Assembly (NCBI GenBank): GCA_945897865.1
Contig: CAMDHJ010000007.1
Coordinates: 1 to 52,878 of the forward strand
DNA from: Tepidiphilus sp. J10
Lineage (GTDB): Bacteria > Pseudomonadota > Gammaproteobacteria > Burkholderiales > Thiobacillaceae
Direction: 5' to 3'
Length of the DNA stretch: 52,878 nt
In this document: positions 24,466-34,500 of the stretch, one piece after another
How the letters are laid out: every line of letters starts with the position of its first letter
Numbering within the stretch: position 1 is the stretch's first letter
The notes under the pieces: generated by a model
What the model was told of the DNA's origin: nothing
Database searches by the model: none
What the model saw: only the letters and a program-made list of their open reading frames with translations
Translations under genes and position numbers: made by a program

Positions 24466-24512
24466 AGTCAGGATTAACGTTAGTTCAAGACCCGATAACC
24501 AAGGAGACCGCC

Positions 24513-25337
24513 ATGGCAGGCCAACCCGAAATCACCAACATGGCTTTGTTCTGCGATTTCGAAAACATCGCACTCGGCGTGCGCGACGCCAAATATCCAC
24601 CGTTCGACATCCGCAAAGTGCTCGAACGACTGCTGCTCAAGGGCAGCATCGTGGTCAAGAAAGCCTATTGCGACTGGGAGCGTTACAAGGAATTCAAAGC
24701 CACCATGCACGAGGCGGCGTTCGAGCTGATCGAAATCCCGCATGTGCGCCAGTCCGGCAAGAACTCGGCCGACATCCGCATGGTGGTGGACGCGCTCGAC
24801 CTCTGCTACACCAAGGCCCATGTCGACGCCTTCGTCATCATCAGCGGCGATTCCGACTTTTCACCGCTGGTGTCGAAGCTGCGCGAGAACAACAAGTACG
24901 TCATCGGCATCGGCGTCAAGGACTCCACCTCCGATCTGCTCAGCGCCAACTGCGACGAGTTCATCTTCTACGACGATCTGGTGCGCGGCCTGCAAGCCAA
25001 GAAGCCCGCCGCCAGGAAAGCGCCCGCTAAAGCCGCGGCCGATACGGCCAAGGGCGCAGCCACCAGAAGCGAGGAAGCCAAGCGGCAGGATGCCCTGGAT
25101 TTCCTGGTCGAAACGGTGGAAGCCCTGATCGTCGAACGCGGTTCGGATGAAAAAATCTGGGGATCGCTGGTCAAGTCCACCCTGCAGCGCCGCCGGCCCG
25201 GCTTCGCCGAATCGTATTACGGCTACCGCTCGTTCAAGGAACTGGTGGAAGACGCACAGAAACACAAGCTGCTGAACATGCAGCGCGACGAGAAATCCGG
25301 CCAGTACACGCTGCGGCTGCCGGCAGGCGAGGATTAG
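24513..25337 (+). CDS. NYN-domain (LabA/DUF88-like) putative nuclease with C-terminal OST-HTH/LOTUS-like domain
   Basis: 274 residues. A PIN-like NYN domain at 8-160 has the acidic metal-binding positions in LFCDFENIA, GKNSADIRMVVDALD and IISGDSDFSPLVSKLRE. A basic Ala/Lys linker (KKPAARKAPAKAAADTAKG) leads to a C-terminal domain (about 190-270) with IWGSLVKSTLQRRRPGF and YRSFKELVEDAQKHKLLNMQ, typical of OST-HTH/LOTUS RNA-binding modules. Single-strand RNA cleavage guided by the C-terminal domain is the likely activity, not proven. AAGGAG precedes the start. A family B palindrome follows the stop. Confidence 0.88.
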   Translation: MAGQPEITNMALFCDFENIALGVRDAKYPPFDIRKVLERLLLKGSIVVKKAYCDWERYKEFKATMHEAAFELIEIPHVRQSGKNSADIRMVVDALDLCYTKAHVDAFVIISGDSDFSPLVSKLRENNKYVIGIGVKDSTSDLLSANCDEFIFYDDLVRGLQAKKPAARKAPAKAAADTAKGAATRSEEAKRQDALDFLVETVEALIVERGSDEKIWGSLVKSTLQRRRPGFAESYYGYRSFKELVEDAQKHKLLNMQRDEKSGQYTLRLPAGED

Positions 25338-25367
25338 CAATTCGCCGCCCCCCTTGATTTCGCCCTT

Positions 25368-25439
25368 GTAGGATGGACCAAGCGCAGCGGGCCCATCAAC
25401 GCGCCGAGTGATGGGCCCGCTGCGCTTGGCCCATCCTAC
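25368..25439. repeat. REPIN-like palindrome, family B copy 2
   Basis: 72 bp starting GTAGGATGGACCAAGCGCAG and ending CTGCGCTTGGCCCATCCTAC, differing from the copy at 7856-7929 mainly in the loop. It lies between the convergent NYN and transglutaminase genes. Confidence 0.85.
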
Positions 25440-25465
25440 CCATCTCCGCTCGCCGACAGCGGCGT

Positions 25466-26365
25466 TTAACCTTGAAACAGGTCCGCGTCAGGCAGGCCGG
25501 TTGGCGTATCGGTCGACAACGCTTGCGGGCAGTGCCAGGGCAGCACGTAGCCCTGGGCGGGGTCATTGACTGCGGCGATGGCGATGACTGGCGGGCTTGA
25601 TTCAATCTTGCCGAAGATGGTGGCGAATGAAATGTCCGCCGCATCGCGGCCGGTGCCGATGCGCACGAAACCCATCGGGATCGCCACGCCGGAGGGGTCG
25701 AAGATGTACCAGCGGCCGCCGAGCAGGACTTCGACGTAGGCATGGAAATCGGTCGGCCCCAACACCGGGGCGGCGCCGTAATCAATGCCGGAACAAAACC
25801 GCGCCGGGATGTTGAGGGCGCGGCACAGCGCGATCATCAGATGCGCGAAATCACGGCAAACCCCGGTTTGCTGTTGGTAGGTGTCGATCGCGGAGGTGGT
25901 GAATTCGCTGCTGCCGGAGGCGAAGCGGGTGCGTTCCTGCACCCATTTGCGGATGCCCGCGACCCGCTGGTAACCCGGCGGCAGGTGGCCGAAGGTCTGA
26001 TTCGCCAGTTGTTGCAGCTTGTCCGATTCGCAATAGCGGCTGGGGTAGAGATAAGGCAGAACCGACATCGGCAAATCGGCAATCGGCATTTCCGTGATGG
26101 TTTGCGGATCGCCTTCATGGGCGCGGATGATCACGTCCGCCTGATAGGCAATCTGCAGCGGCCCGGGGTTGGCGCGCAGCCGCAGCAAGCGATGGTGGAG
26201 GATCGGGTCGTAGGTGATTGTCGATGGCACCGGCTGGCTGATGCTCAACGATTCGCTGACGATGGTCTGGCGGGCGGTGGGCGCGGCGTGGATGTTGAAG
26301 ATGAAATCTGCCGGCTGATCGATGATCTGGTAGTTGAGATGGATGGAGAACTGGAGGCGAATCAT
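25466..26365 (-). CDS. Transglutaminase-like cysteine protease family protein
   Basis: 299 residues. An N-terminal beta domain (IRLQFSIHLNYQIIDQPADF) precedes a papain-like transglutaminase core. The catalytic triad is Cys in TGVCRDFAHLMIALCR (near 168), His in DFHAYVEVLLGG (near 208) and Asp in YIFDPSGVA (near 220). No signal peptide, so cytoplasmic. Such proteins act as peptidases or peptide-modifying enzymes; the substrate is unknown. It overlaps the upstream permease gene by four bases (ATGA) and ends a six-gene operon. Confidence 0.9.
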   Translation of the reverse strand: MIRLQFSIHLNYQIIDQPADFIFNIHAAPTARQTIVSESLSISQPVPSTITYDPILHHRLLRLRANPGPLQIAYQADVIIRAHEGDPQTITEMPIADLPMSVLPYLYPSRYCESDKLQQLANQTFGHLPPGYQRVAGIRKWVQERTRFASGSSEFTTSAIDTYQQQTGVCRDFAHLMIALCRALNIPARFCSGIDYGAAPVLGPTDFHAYVEVLLGGRWYIFDPSGVAIPMGFVRIGTGRDAADISFATIFGKIESSPPVIAIAAVNDPAQGYVLPWHCPQALSTDTPTGLPDADLFQG

Positions 26366-27450
26366 GGTGGCCTTGTTGGGTTGTCTGGATTTTCGGTTGA
26401 ACGCGACAGTATCTGGTCGAGGAAGCGCAGCAATGCCGCGATGACGGTCAGCAACACCGGCCCGATGATCGCGCCGATCAGACCGAACGCCGAGATACCG
26501 CCGATGACGCCAATGAACACGGCAAGTATCGACACCGGCGCCTGACTCGAAATCAGAATGGGTCGTAGCAGGTTGTCTGAGACCGATACCATCATGCCCC
26601 AGAGCAACATGAACAGCGCCCAACCCCATTGCGAAGTTGCCGCCAGATAGCCGACCGCGGGCGCCCAGACGAGTGCCGCGCCGCCCACCGGCAGCAGCGC
26701 CAGTAACACCGTCAGCACGCCGAACACGATGGCCGAGGGCAGCCCGGCGATGGCAAAGCCGATGCCCAGCAAGGCGCCCTGGGCGAGGGCGGTCAAGCCG
26801 GTGCCGTAGACCACGGCGCGGGTCGTGTCGCCCACCAGTTTGAGCAATTCGCCTCTGTGCGCGGCTTCGATCGGCAGCAGGCGCACCGCGCGCCCGAGCA
26901 AGTCGCGGCCGTCACGCAGCAGAAAAAACAGCAGGAACAGCATCATGAAAAAGTGGATGACGGTGCCCAGCGCGCCGAGCAGAAAGTTACCGCCGGTGGC
27001 CGCCAGCGACTTCATCAACATCTGGGCGGCGTTGATCAGCCAGTTCTGCAGTTGTTCGGTACTGGCGGTTAGGTTTTGCCGCAGCCACTCGGCCAGGCTG
27101 CCGATCAGCGGATAACTTTCCAGTTGCGCGAGCAGGCTGGCATCGAAGCGCAGCGGTTGTTGTTGCAGGTAGGTAGCCAGCTCCGCGACCTGATTGGCGA
27201 ATGCCAGACCCAGGCTGACCAGCGGGCCGGCCAGCAGAACCGGTACCAGCAGCGTGATGATGCCCGCCGCCAGGCCAGCGCGGCCATGCAGTTTGCGGGT
27301 CAGCCAGCTCTGTACCGGCGCCAGCAAAAAGGCCAGGCAAATGCCCCAGGCCAACGCGCCCCAGAACGGCGCCAGCATCCAGTACAGCGCCAGGGCGAAC
27401 AACGCCACGATGACGATCACGAAACCATTGCGGTAGAGAGTCATGTTCAT
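26362..27450 (-). CDS. AI-2E-family permease (copy 1)
   Basis: 362 residues from ATG 27450; TTG 27459 and ATG 27444 are alternatives. About eight transmembrane helices in the AI-2E/PerM layout: paired N-terminal helices, a long extracytoplasmic segment (VAELATYLQQQPLRFDASLL), then the C-terminal bundle with LTALAQGALLGIGFAIAGLP, LALLPVGGAALVWAPA and FIGVIGGISAFGLIGAIIGP. Family members move small molecules or ions; transport of autoinducer-2 is proven only for a few. Its stop overlaps the transglutaminase start, suggesting a joint role. A second family member lies at 40068-41231. Confidence 0.9.
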   Translation of the reverse strand: MNMTLYRNGFVIVIVALFALALYWMLAPFWGALAWGICLAFLLAPVQSWLTRKLHGRAGLAAGIITLLVPVLLAGPLVSLGLAFANQVAELATYLQQQPLRFDASLLAQLESYPLIGSLAEWLRQNLTASTEQLQNWLINAAQMLMKSLAATGGNFLLGALGTVIHFFMMLFLLFFLLRDGRDLLGRAVRLLPIEAAHRGELLKLVGDTTRAVVYGTGLTALAQGALLGIGFAIAGLPSAIVFGVLTVLLALLPVGGAALVWAPAVGYLAATSQWGWALFMLLWGMMVSVSDNLLRPILISSQAPVSILAVFIGVIGGISAFGLIGAIIGPVLLTVIAALLRFLDQILSRSTENPDNPTRPP

Positions 27451-27483
27451 CGCCGGCAACCGTGGATGTGCGGATTGCGTACG

Positions 27484-28938
27484 TTACGCATCGAAAAACC
27501 GCACCTGATTGCCGCCGGCCTCTTTGGCTTGATACATGGCCAGATCGGCCCACTTGATGACTTGCTCGGCGCCGACTTCATGATCCAGGAATAGCGTCAC
27601 GCCGATGCTTGATGAGCAATGATGCTCGACCATGGTTGTCGCTGAGTCCTCGGACTTGACCTTCAGCACATAGGGTTTGTCCAGGATTGCGCGGATTTTT
27701 TCAGCGACGATACCGGCTTCCCGAGTTGCTTCGGCATGGTCTTTACCCAGCTCTCTCAGTATCACGACAAACTCATCACCGCCGAAACGCGCGATGTCGT
27801 CCACCGCGCGCACACAACCGCAGATGCGCTGCGCCACCTCGATCAGCAGCAAATCTCCGACGTGATGTCCGTATGTGTCGTTGAGCGGCTTGAAGTTGTC
27901 CAGATCCAGGAAGATCAGTGCGCCATGGTTCGCATTGCGTTTGCTGGCGGTCATCGCCTTGACCAAGCGATCATTCAACAGGCGGCGATTGGGCAGCCCG
28001 GTCAAGCTGTCATGCAAAGCCAGATTGAGAATCTGCGCCTCGGCCAGCTTGCGCTCGGTGATGTCGCGCGCCGCGGCGAAAACGCCCTGCAGCCGCCGGT
28101 CCCGATCGTAGAACGTGGTCGCGTTGTAGGACACCACGGTTTCCCTGCCATCGCGGTCGCGCGCGGTGAGCTCGTAGTTGGTGACCCGGTTTTTGCTGAG
28201 CACCAGTTTGATGCCCTCTTCGGCCCGCTGAGGATCAGTGAAGTAATTCTTGAACGGCGCGCCGATCAGTTCATCGCGCGTGCAGCCGGTGAGCGCCTCC
28301 ATCTGTTTGTTGACGTCGGTGATGATGCCGGACGGGTCGGTGGTCATCAGCGCGTCGATATTCGCCTCGAACAGCGAGCGCGTGTAGAACTGCTGGTCGC
28401 GCAGGCGCTGGCCGAGTTGCCCCCGCTCTGCTTCGATCAGCTTGCGCGCGGTGTTGTCGGTGCCGATCAGCAGGTAGCCGATGATGCCACCGTGATCGTC
28501 GCGCAATGCAGTGACCGAGACCACCGCCGGGAAGCGGCTGCCATCTTTGCGGATGTAGGTCAGCTCGTAGATGTCCTCGATGCCGCGCGATGCCTTGAAC
28601 ACCAGGGCCTCGAAGCCCGGCGCGATCGGCGTGTCGAGTTCGGCGCTGAGCATGCGCGCGCGCGCCAGCAATTCCTGCGGATCGGAAATATCGGCCGGGG
28701 TGATCTGGTTGATCACGTCGGCGGCAGCGTAGCCCAGCATGCGTTCGGCGCCGACGTTGAAGATCTGGATGACGCCCTTGGCGTCGGTGGCGATGCTGGA
28801 AAAATTGGCGCTGTTGAAGATCGCGTTCTGCAACGCGCCGGTCTTCAGCAAGGACTCCTGGCGCAGCAGTTCGTTGAAGCTGCCTTCCTTCTCGACGGCG
28901 GTGTCAGGAAAAACGGGATCGTGGATGGTTTCAGACAT
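27484..28938 (-). CDS. PAS-PAS-GGDEF diguanylate cyclase
   Basis: 484 residues from ATG 28938 (a TTG six bases earlier is possible). First PAS at about 35-165, nearly the same as in the hybrid kinase at 4542-6245 (shared FNVGAER, APGFEAL, FKASRGIED, GYLLIGTDN). A second PAS follows at about 185-300. The GGDEF domain has catalytic RFGGDEFVVIL near 385 and an inhibitory I-site RAVD five residues upstream, so c-di-GMP synthesis with product feedback is expected. Soluble, no membrane helices. It starts 12 bp after the GGDEF-EAL gene stop. Confidence 0.93.
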   Translation of the reverse strand: MSETIHDPVFPDTAVEKEGSFNELLRQESLLKTGALQNAIFNSANFSSIATDAKGVIQIFNVGAERMLGYAAADVINQITPADISDPQELLARARMLSAELDTPIAPGFEALVFKASRGIEDIYELTYIRKDGSRFPAVVSVTALRDDHGGIIGYLLIGTDNTARKLIEAERGQLGQRLRDQQFYTRSLFEANIDALMTTDPSGIITDVNKQMEALTGCTRDELIGAPFKNYFTDPQRAEEGIKLVLSKNRVTNYELTARDRDGRETVVSYNATTFYDRDRRLQGVFAAARDITERKLAEAQILNLALHDSLTGLPNRRLLNDRLVKAMTASKRNANHGALIFLDLDNFKPLNDTYGHHVGDLLLIEVAQRICGCVRAVDDIARFGGDEFVVILRELGKDHAEATREAGIVAEKIRAILDKPYVLKVKSEDSATTMVEHHCSSSIGVTLFLDHEVGAEQVIKWADLAMYQAKEAGGNQVRFFDA

Positions 28939-28950
28939 GGCCAATCTAGG

Positions 28951-31590
28951 TTAAAGCGTTTCCAAAAGTTCAAGCAAGGCGTCGCGCAGGGCATGCAGTT
29001 CGACCAGCCGCGCGAGTGCCTCCGGCGTGCGCCCCTGTGCCTTCAGCTGCAACAACGCCACAGCCAGCGCATGCACTTGCTCGTGCAACGGCTCGATCGC
29101 CTGCAACACCGGCAGCGACCTGCGCCCAGCCAGCAGCTCGCCATACAACCACATGCCGAAGCGGCACTGGCGGTGGTCGAGCGACGGCGGGGCGGCACGC
29201 TTGTCCTTGAGGTGATTTTCCAGCGCGGCCACCCAGGCGATATGTTCGACGCGGGCAAACAGCACCGGCAAGTCGTCGCGGCTGACGGCAACCACGTCTT
29301 GCCAGGAGGCATCGGGACGCCAGGCTGCCGACCAGCCGGGCATTTCGTCGGCCGGCATCGGCCGCGCAATGCCATAGCCCTGGGCCAGTTCGCAGCCGAG
29401 TTGCAGCAGCATCTTGCCGTGTTCGACCGTCTCCACGCCTTCTGCGATGACCTGCCGGCGAAACGCGATGGCGAGCCCCAGCACCCCCTCCAGAATCGAC
29501 AGATCGTCCGGATCGTCAAGCATGTCACGAACAAAGCTCTGGTCGATCTTGAGCTGCGCGACCGCCAACCGTTTCAGGTAGGTCAGCGAGGAATAGCCGG
29601 TGCCAAAGTCATCCAGCGCAAAAATCACTCCGATCTCCCGGCAGGCGGAGATCACCTGGGAAACCTGAACCAGATCTTCCAGCGCGCTGGTTTCCAGCAC
29701 TTCCATTTCAAGACAACCCGGCTTGATTTGCGGATGCGCCGCCAGCAACCCGCGCAGGCGCTCGACGAAATGGGCTTCCTGCAATTGGCGAGCACAGATA
29801 TTGACGCTGACCGGGATATCCAGGCCGACCGCGTGCCAGGCTTCCAGCTGCGACAGCGCGGTGTCGATCACCCACTCGCCGATATCGATGGCGAGCGGAT
29901 GTTCCTCGATCACCGGCAGGAATGCCGCCGGCGGCAGCAGACCCTTGTCCGGGTGTTGCCAGCGGATCAGCGCCTCGGCGCCGATCACTGCGCCGGTACG
30001 CATGTTGACCTTGGGCTGGTAATACAGCAGGAACTCGCGCGCATTGAGGGCGCGGCGGATGCGCTCCAGGCTTTCGTGATGGCCACGTATGCTGCGGTCC
30101 TGCTCGGCGTCGAACAGGTGGTAACGGTTCTTGCCGGCCAGTTTGGCCTGATACATGGCCTGATCGGCCTGGCGCAGCAGTTGATCGGCATCGACCTCAT
30201 CGGTTTGCGGATAGAACGTCACGCCCAGACTGGCCGAGACCTGCAGCACGAGGGTGCCGCCGTCGTCGCCGATCAGTTCCGGCTGGGCGGCGGCGGCCAG
30301 CAGGCGGGTCAGCATCGGCGCACTGGCGATACCATCCGGCAGATCGAGCAGCACGGCGACGAACTCATCGCCGCCAATTCGCGCCAGGCTGTCGCCTTCG
30401 CGCAGCGCCTGCTTCATGCGGGCTGCGATGGCGATCAGCAACTGGTCGCCGGCGGCATGGCCGTGGTGATCGTTGATCGCCTTGAAGCCATCCAGGTCGA
30501 GATAGGCCACTGCCAGCCGTTTTCCGTGCAGCAGGGCCTGCGCCATGGTCCGCTTCAACTGCTCGGCCAGTTGCACGCGGTTGGGCAACGTGGTCAAGGT
30601 GTCGTAGTGGGCAATGTGCTCCAGCGCGCGTTCCTGTTTCTTGAGTTCGGTGACATCGGAAAACAAGGCAACGAAGTGCCGGGTATTGCTCTGCGCGTCG
30701 TATATGGCGCTGATTGTTTGCTGGATGGCATAGCGCTCACCGTTCTTGCGCCGATTCCATAGTTCACCGTGCCAGTGGCCCTTTTCCAGCAAGTCTTGCC
30801 ACAACGCGGTATAGAACGACTTTTGCTGATAGCCGGAGCTGAGCATCTGCGGCGTGCGGCCCAGCACTTCGTCGCGCGGATAGCCGGTGATACGGCTGAA
30901 GCTGTCATTGACGTCGATGATGGTGCCGCCGACGGCGGTGATCAGGATGCCTTCGCGGGCATGGGAGAAGACGTTGCCGAGCAGGAAAAGCCTTGCTTCA
31001 GCCTGTTTGCGTTCGCTGATGTCGGTCAGCACGACACGCCAGACCGGCAAGCCGTCGGCATCCCGCGCGATGCATGTTTGCAGGCGTGCCCAGAATGCCG
31101 TACCAGCCAGGTCATGCATCTGCAATTCACATGCCTGTGACTCCCCGGTTGCCATCAGCTTTTTATGGTAGAGGTAATAAGCATCCTGCGACTCCTTCAG
31201 GATGTAGCGGGTGATCGGTTGATTCACCAGCGCGCTACGGGCTGTGCCGAGCAGCGTGGCGGCGGTGAGGTTGGCCTCCAGAATCAGGCCTGCCTCGCTG
31301 AGACTGCAATAGCCCACCGGCGCCAGATCGTAGAGGTCGAAATAACGCGCCCGGGTGGCGCCCAATTCCACCTGGGCACGCCGCAGTTCCTCGTTCTGCA
31401 GTTCCAGTTCAATCTGGTGCACTTGCAACTCGTGCAGAATCTGGCGCGCCTTTTCGGGCGCCATCGCCGCCAGGTGTTCGGGTGTCGGGGCCACTTCCGC
31501 ACGCGCGAGTTCTTCCGCCTGCCGACGCAAAGCCTGCGCTGTGCTGGGCGAAAGGGCATCGTTGCCGGAGAACTGCTGCTGGTTTGTCAT
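28951..31590 (-). CDS. PAS-PAS-GGDEF-EAL-CZB dual c-di-GMP protein with zinc-binding-like C-terminus
   Basis: 879 residues. Coiled lead-in and PAS at about 50-195, second PAS at 200-325. GGDEF near 405 (ARIGGDEFVAVLL). The EAL domain from about 540 keeps the phosphodiesterase motifs EALIRWQHP, ICARQLQE, DDFGTGYSSLTYLKRL, KIDQSFVRDM and EGVET. The last 130 residues form a CZB-like domain, with His in ARVEHIAWVAALENHL, Cys in HRQCRFGMWLYGELL and two His in PLHEQVHALA: the full His-Cys-His-His set that binds zinc in DgcZ-type proteins. It likely makes and degrades c-di-GMP under zinc or oxidant control; which activity dominates is open. Confidence 0.9.
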   Translation of the reverse strand: MTNQQQFSGNDALSPSTAQALRRQAEELARAEVAPTPEHLAAMAPEKARQILHELQVHQIELELQNEELRRAQVELGATRARYFDLYDLAPVGYCSLSEAGLILEANLTAATLLGTARSALVNQPITRYILKESQDAYYLYHKKLMATGESQACELQMHDLAGTAFWARLQTCIARDADGLPVWRVVLTDISERKQAEARLFLLGNVFSHAREGILITAVGGTIIDVNDSFSRITGYPRDEVLGRTPQMLSSGYQQKSFYTALWQDLLEKGHWHGELWNRRKNGERYAIQQTISAIYDAQSNTRHFVALFSDVTELKKQERALEHIAHYDTLTTLPNRVQLAEQLKRTMAQALLHGKRLAVAYLDLDGFKAINDHHGHAAGDQLLIAIAARMKQALREGDSLARIGGDEFVAVLLDLPDGIASAPMLTRLLAAAAQPELIGDDGGTLVLQVSASLGVTFYPQTDEVDADQLLRQADQAMYQAKLAGKNRYHLFDAEQDRSIRGHHESLERIRRALNAREFLLYYQPKVNMRTGAVIGAEALIRWQHPDKGLLPPAAFLPVIEEHPLAIDIGEWVIDTALSQLEAWHAVGLDIPVSVNICARQLQEAHFVERLRGLLAAHPQIKPGCLEMEVLETSALEDLVQVSQVISACREIGVIFALDDFGTGYSSLTYLKRLAVAQLKIDQSFVRDMLDDPDDLSILEGVLGLAIAFRRQVIAEGVETVEHGKMLLQLGCELAQGYGIARPMPADEMPGWSAAWRPDASWQDVVAVSRDDLPVLFARVEHIAWVAALENHLKDKRAAPPSLDHRQCRFGMWLYGELLAGRRSLPVLQAIEPLHEQVHALAVALLQLKAQGRTPEALARLVELHALRDALLELLETL

Positions 31591-31594
31591 GGGG

Positions 31595-34500
31595 TTAATC
31601 GGCGCCTTTTTGGAGTTTCAACTCTTCGGGTTTTGTTTCTCGCGCCCGTTCCGTGGTCGCAATCGCATACATCTTCCCGGCTTCGTTCAGCAAAGCGGTG
31701 GCCGTCATCCAGACATCCACGGCAGTGCCGTTTTTGGTGATGCGTTGCGTGCGAAACGGCTCCAGAATCTCCGCCTGGCTGAGCTGATGCACCCTTTCCA
31801 TTGCGGCTTCGCGCAGCGCCGGCGGCGTCCGGTCGCGCACATTCATTTCCAGCGCCTCGGCTTCGCTCCAGCCGTACATGCGCACCGCACCCGGATTCCA
31901 GGCCAGCATGCGGCCATCCAGATCCTGCACGGTGATGGCATCGTGCGCATCGCGCACCACCACTGCCAGCCGCAGCACTTCATTGGCTTTCTGCAGCGCC
32001 TCGCGGGTGCGTACCATTTCAGTGATGTCGACAAAGGTGATCACCGCGCCCTCAATCACGTTGTCGAGCGTGCGATAGGGCAGGATGCGCATCGTGTACC
32101 ACTTGCCCGCCGTGGTCTTCACGTCCACCTCTTGCGGAATCAGCGTATCCAGCACCACCTGTACGTCCGCCACCAGGCGGTCATAGCCGACCAGATTGGA
32201 GACGATATGGGCGACCGGCCGGCCCTCGTCGCCCGGGATCAGGTTGATGATCGCCCGGGCTTCGGGTGTGGAACGCAGGATGCGCAGTTGATGATCGACA
32301 AACACGGTGCCGACGCCGCTACCGGCCAGCAGATTGTTCATGTCGTTGTTGGCGCGCGACAGATCCGTCACCTTGGTTTGCAATTCGGCGTTGACGGTTA
32401 TCAGCTCCTCGTTGACCGATTGCAATTCCTCTCTTGAGGTCTCCAGTTCCTCGTTGGCCGATTGCAGTTCCTCGTTCACGGACTGCATTTCCTCATTCGA
32501 GGATTTAAGGTTTTCGTTGGCGGTTTCGAGTTCCTCATTGGTGGTCTGGAGGTATTCCTCCTTCGCCCGCAATTCCTGCTTGAGCGCCGCGATACGGGGA
32601 TCGCTGTTGGCTGCGGGATCATTCGGGTTGTCCGAGCTTTCCACCCCTGCGATGACACTCAGTGCGGCCTGTTGAACTTGTTCGAGGCCGATTTGCGCTT
32701 CCGCCAGGATCACCAGATACAGAGGCGCCTCGGTCGAAGCAGTCGCGTCCTTTGCCAGCGGACAGATAATTAAATTGAACGGGGTGTAGTGGCTGTTTGT
32801 TTTCACCAGCAAGCCGGGGCATTGCACGATTTCCGCTGTCCGCGCCGCTTTGTGCAGCGCAATGGTCAGATCACGCCGCAGCCCTTCGCGGGCCATCTTC
32901 AGGATGTTGTTGATGCCCGCCTCGCCCGGCGCCAGTTCCAGGTACAAGCCGGTGCGGCCGTGCAGATAGAGGATGTCGCCCTGGCCGTTGACCAGCGCGG
33001 CGACCGGTGCGAGCTGCCGCAGGAGCGCCTGCTCGGTCAGTTCGCGCAGCGGCGGTTTCGCCGGAATAATGGATTTCTTGACTACCCAAGGCTGCGCCGC
33101 ATCCCTCCCCGCCATCGGCGAAAGCAGCCGACCCATCGCCGTGCGCCGCCCGCCGTGACCCTCGTGCCCATCTTCCCGGCGCTGATAAAACTTCGCTTTT
33201 CGGTCCAGCACGCCAAACAGCTCGCCAAACTCGCCGACGCTTTCGGAAGTGCCCAGGAACAGCAAGCCGCCCGGGTTCAGCGCGTAGTGGAACAACGCAA
33301 GCAGCTTGTGCTGCAGCTCGCTGCCCATATAGATCAACAGATTGCGGCAACTGATCAGATCGAGTTTGGAGAAAGGCGGGTCTTTGATCACGTCCTGCTC
33401 GGAAAACACCAGCATGTCGCGCAGGACTTTGTGGATGCGATATGCGCTGCCGTCAGCCTCGGCGGTAAAAAAGTGCGCCAGCCGTTGCGCCGACAGATCG
33501 GCGGCAATATTGGCCGGGTAGCGACCGGCGCGGGCGGTGGCGATCGCCTGGCTGTCGATGTCGGTGGCAAATATCTGCACCGTGTAGTTCTGCTTCAGCG
33601 CCTGCATGTACTCCAGCAGCAGCATGGCGATGGAATAGGCTTCCTCGCCGGTGGAACAGCCCGGCGACCAGACCCGAATCACCCCGCCCGCCGGCTTGCC
33701 GGCAAACAGCCGGGGAATGATGTCCTGTTCAAGCGCCTGAAACGCCTCCGGATCGCGGAAAAACTGGGTCACGCCGATCATCAGGTCGTGAAACAGCGCA
33801 TCCACTTCGGCCGGCGTCTGCTGCAGATACTTGACGTAGCCGTCGATCGCTTCGATGCGGTGGACGGCCATGCGCCGTTCGATGCGCCGGTGCAGGGTGC
33901 TTGGCTTGTATTGGGAAAAGTCGTGGCCGGTCTGGGCGCGCACCAGAACGAAGATTTTCTTCAGCACATTCTCGGCATTGGGCGCCAGGGCGGTGGCCAG
34001 TCGGGGGAACTTGCCGTAGGCGTATGCAGCGTAAGCAATCAGTTGGGCGGGCATCTCGGCCGGCGACAGCTCGTAATCGACCAGGCCGGTGGCGATGGCG
34101 CTACGCGGCATGCCATCGTATTCGGCGGAATCCAGGCGCTGCGCCATGACCATGCCACCCTCAGCCTTGATCGCCCGCAACCCCAGCGTACCGTCGCTGC
34201 CGGTGCCGGTGAGCACGATGCAGATGCCCCGTTCGCGCTGGTCCTGCGCCAGGGAGCGAAAGAAGAAATCAATCGGCAAACGATGGCCGGGCGGCGCGGC
34301 CGGCTCCAGCAGGTGCAGGGCGCCGTTGAGAAAGGCCATGTCGCGGTTGGGCGGGATGATGTAGACGCAGTCGGGCAGCACGGTCATGCCGTCCACAACC
34401 TCGAAGACCTGCAGAGGCGTGTGATGCTGGATCAGTTCGCTGAGGATGCTCTTGTGGTCCGGCGCCAGATGCTGCACCAGCACAAAGGCCATGCCCGGCT

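Noticed and set aside
27736-30762. A 1,008-codon open frame on the plus strand opposite the two c-di-GMP genes
   Set aside because: It is antisense to two genes with complete PAS, GGDEF and EAL motifs. Its translation is low-complexity (Gln, Arg, Asp, His-rich) with no recognisable domain. GC-rich third positions create such long antisense frames.
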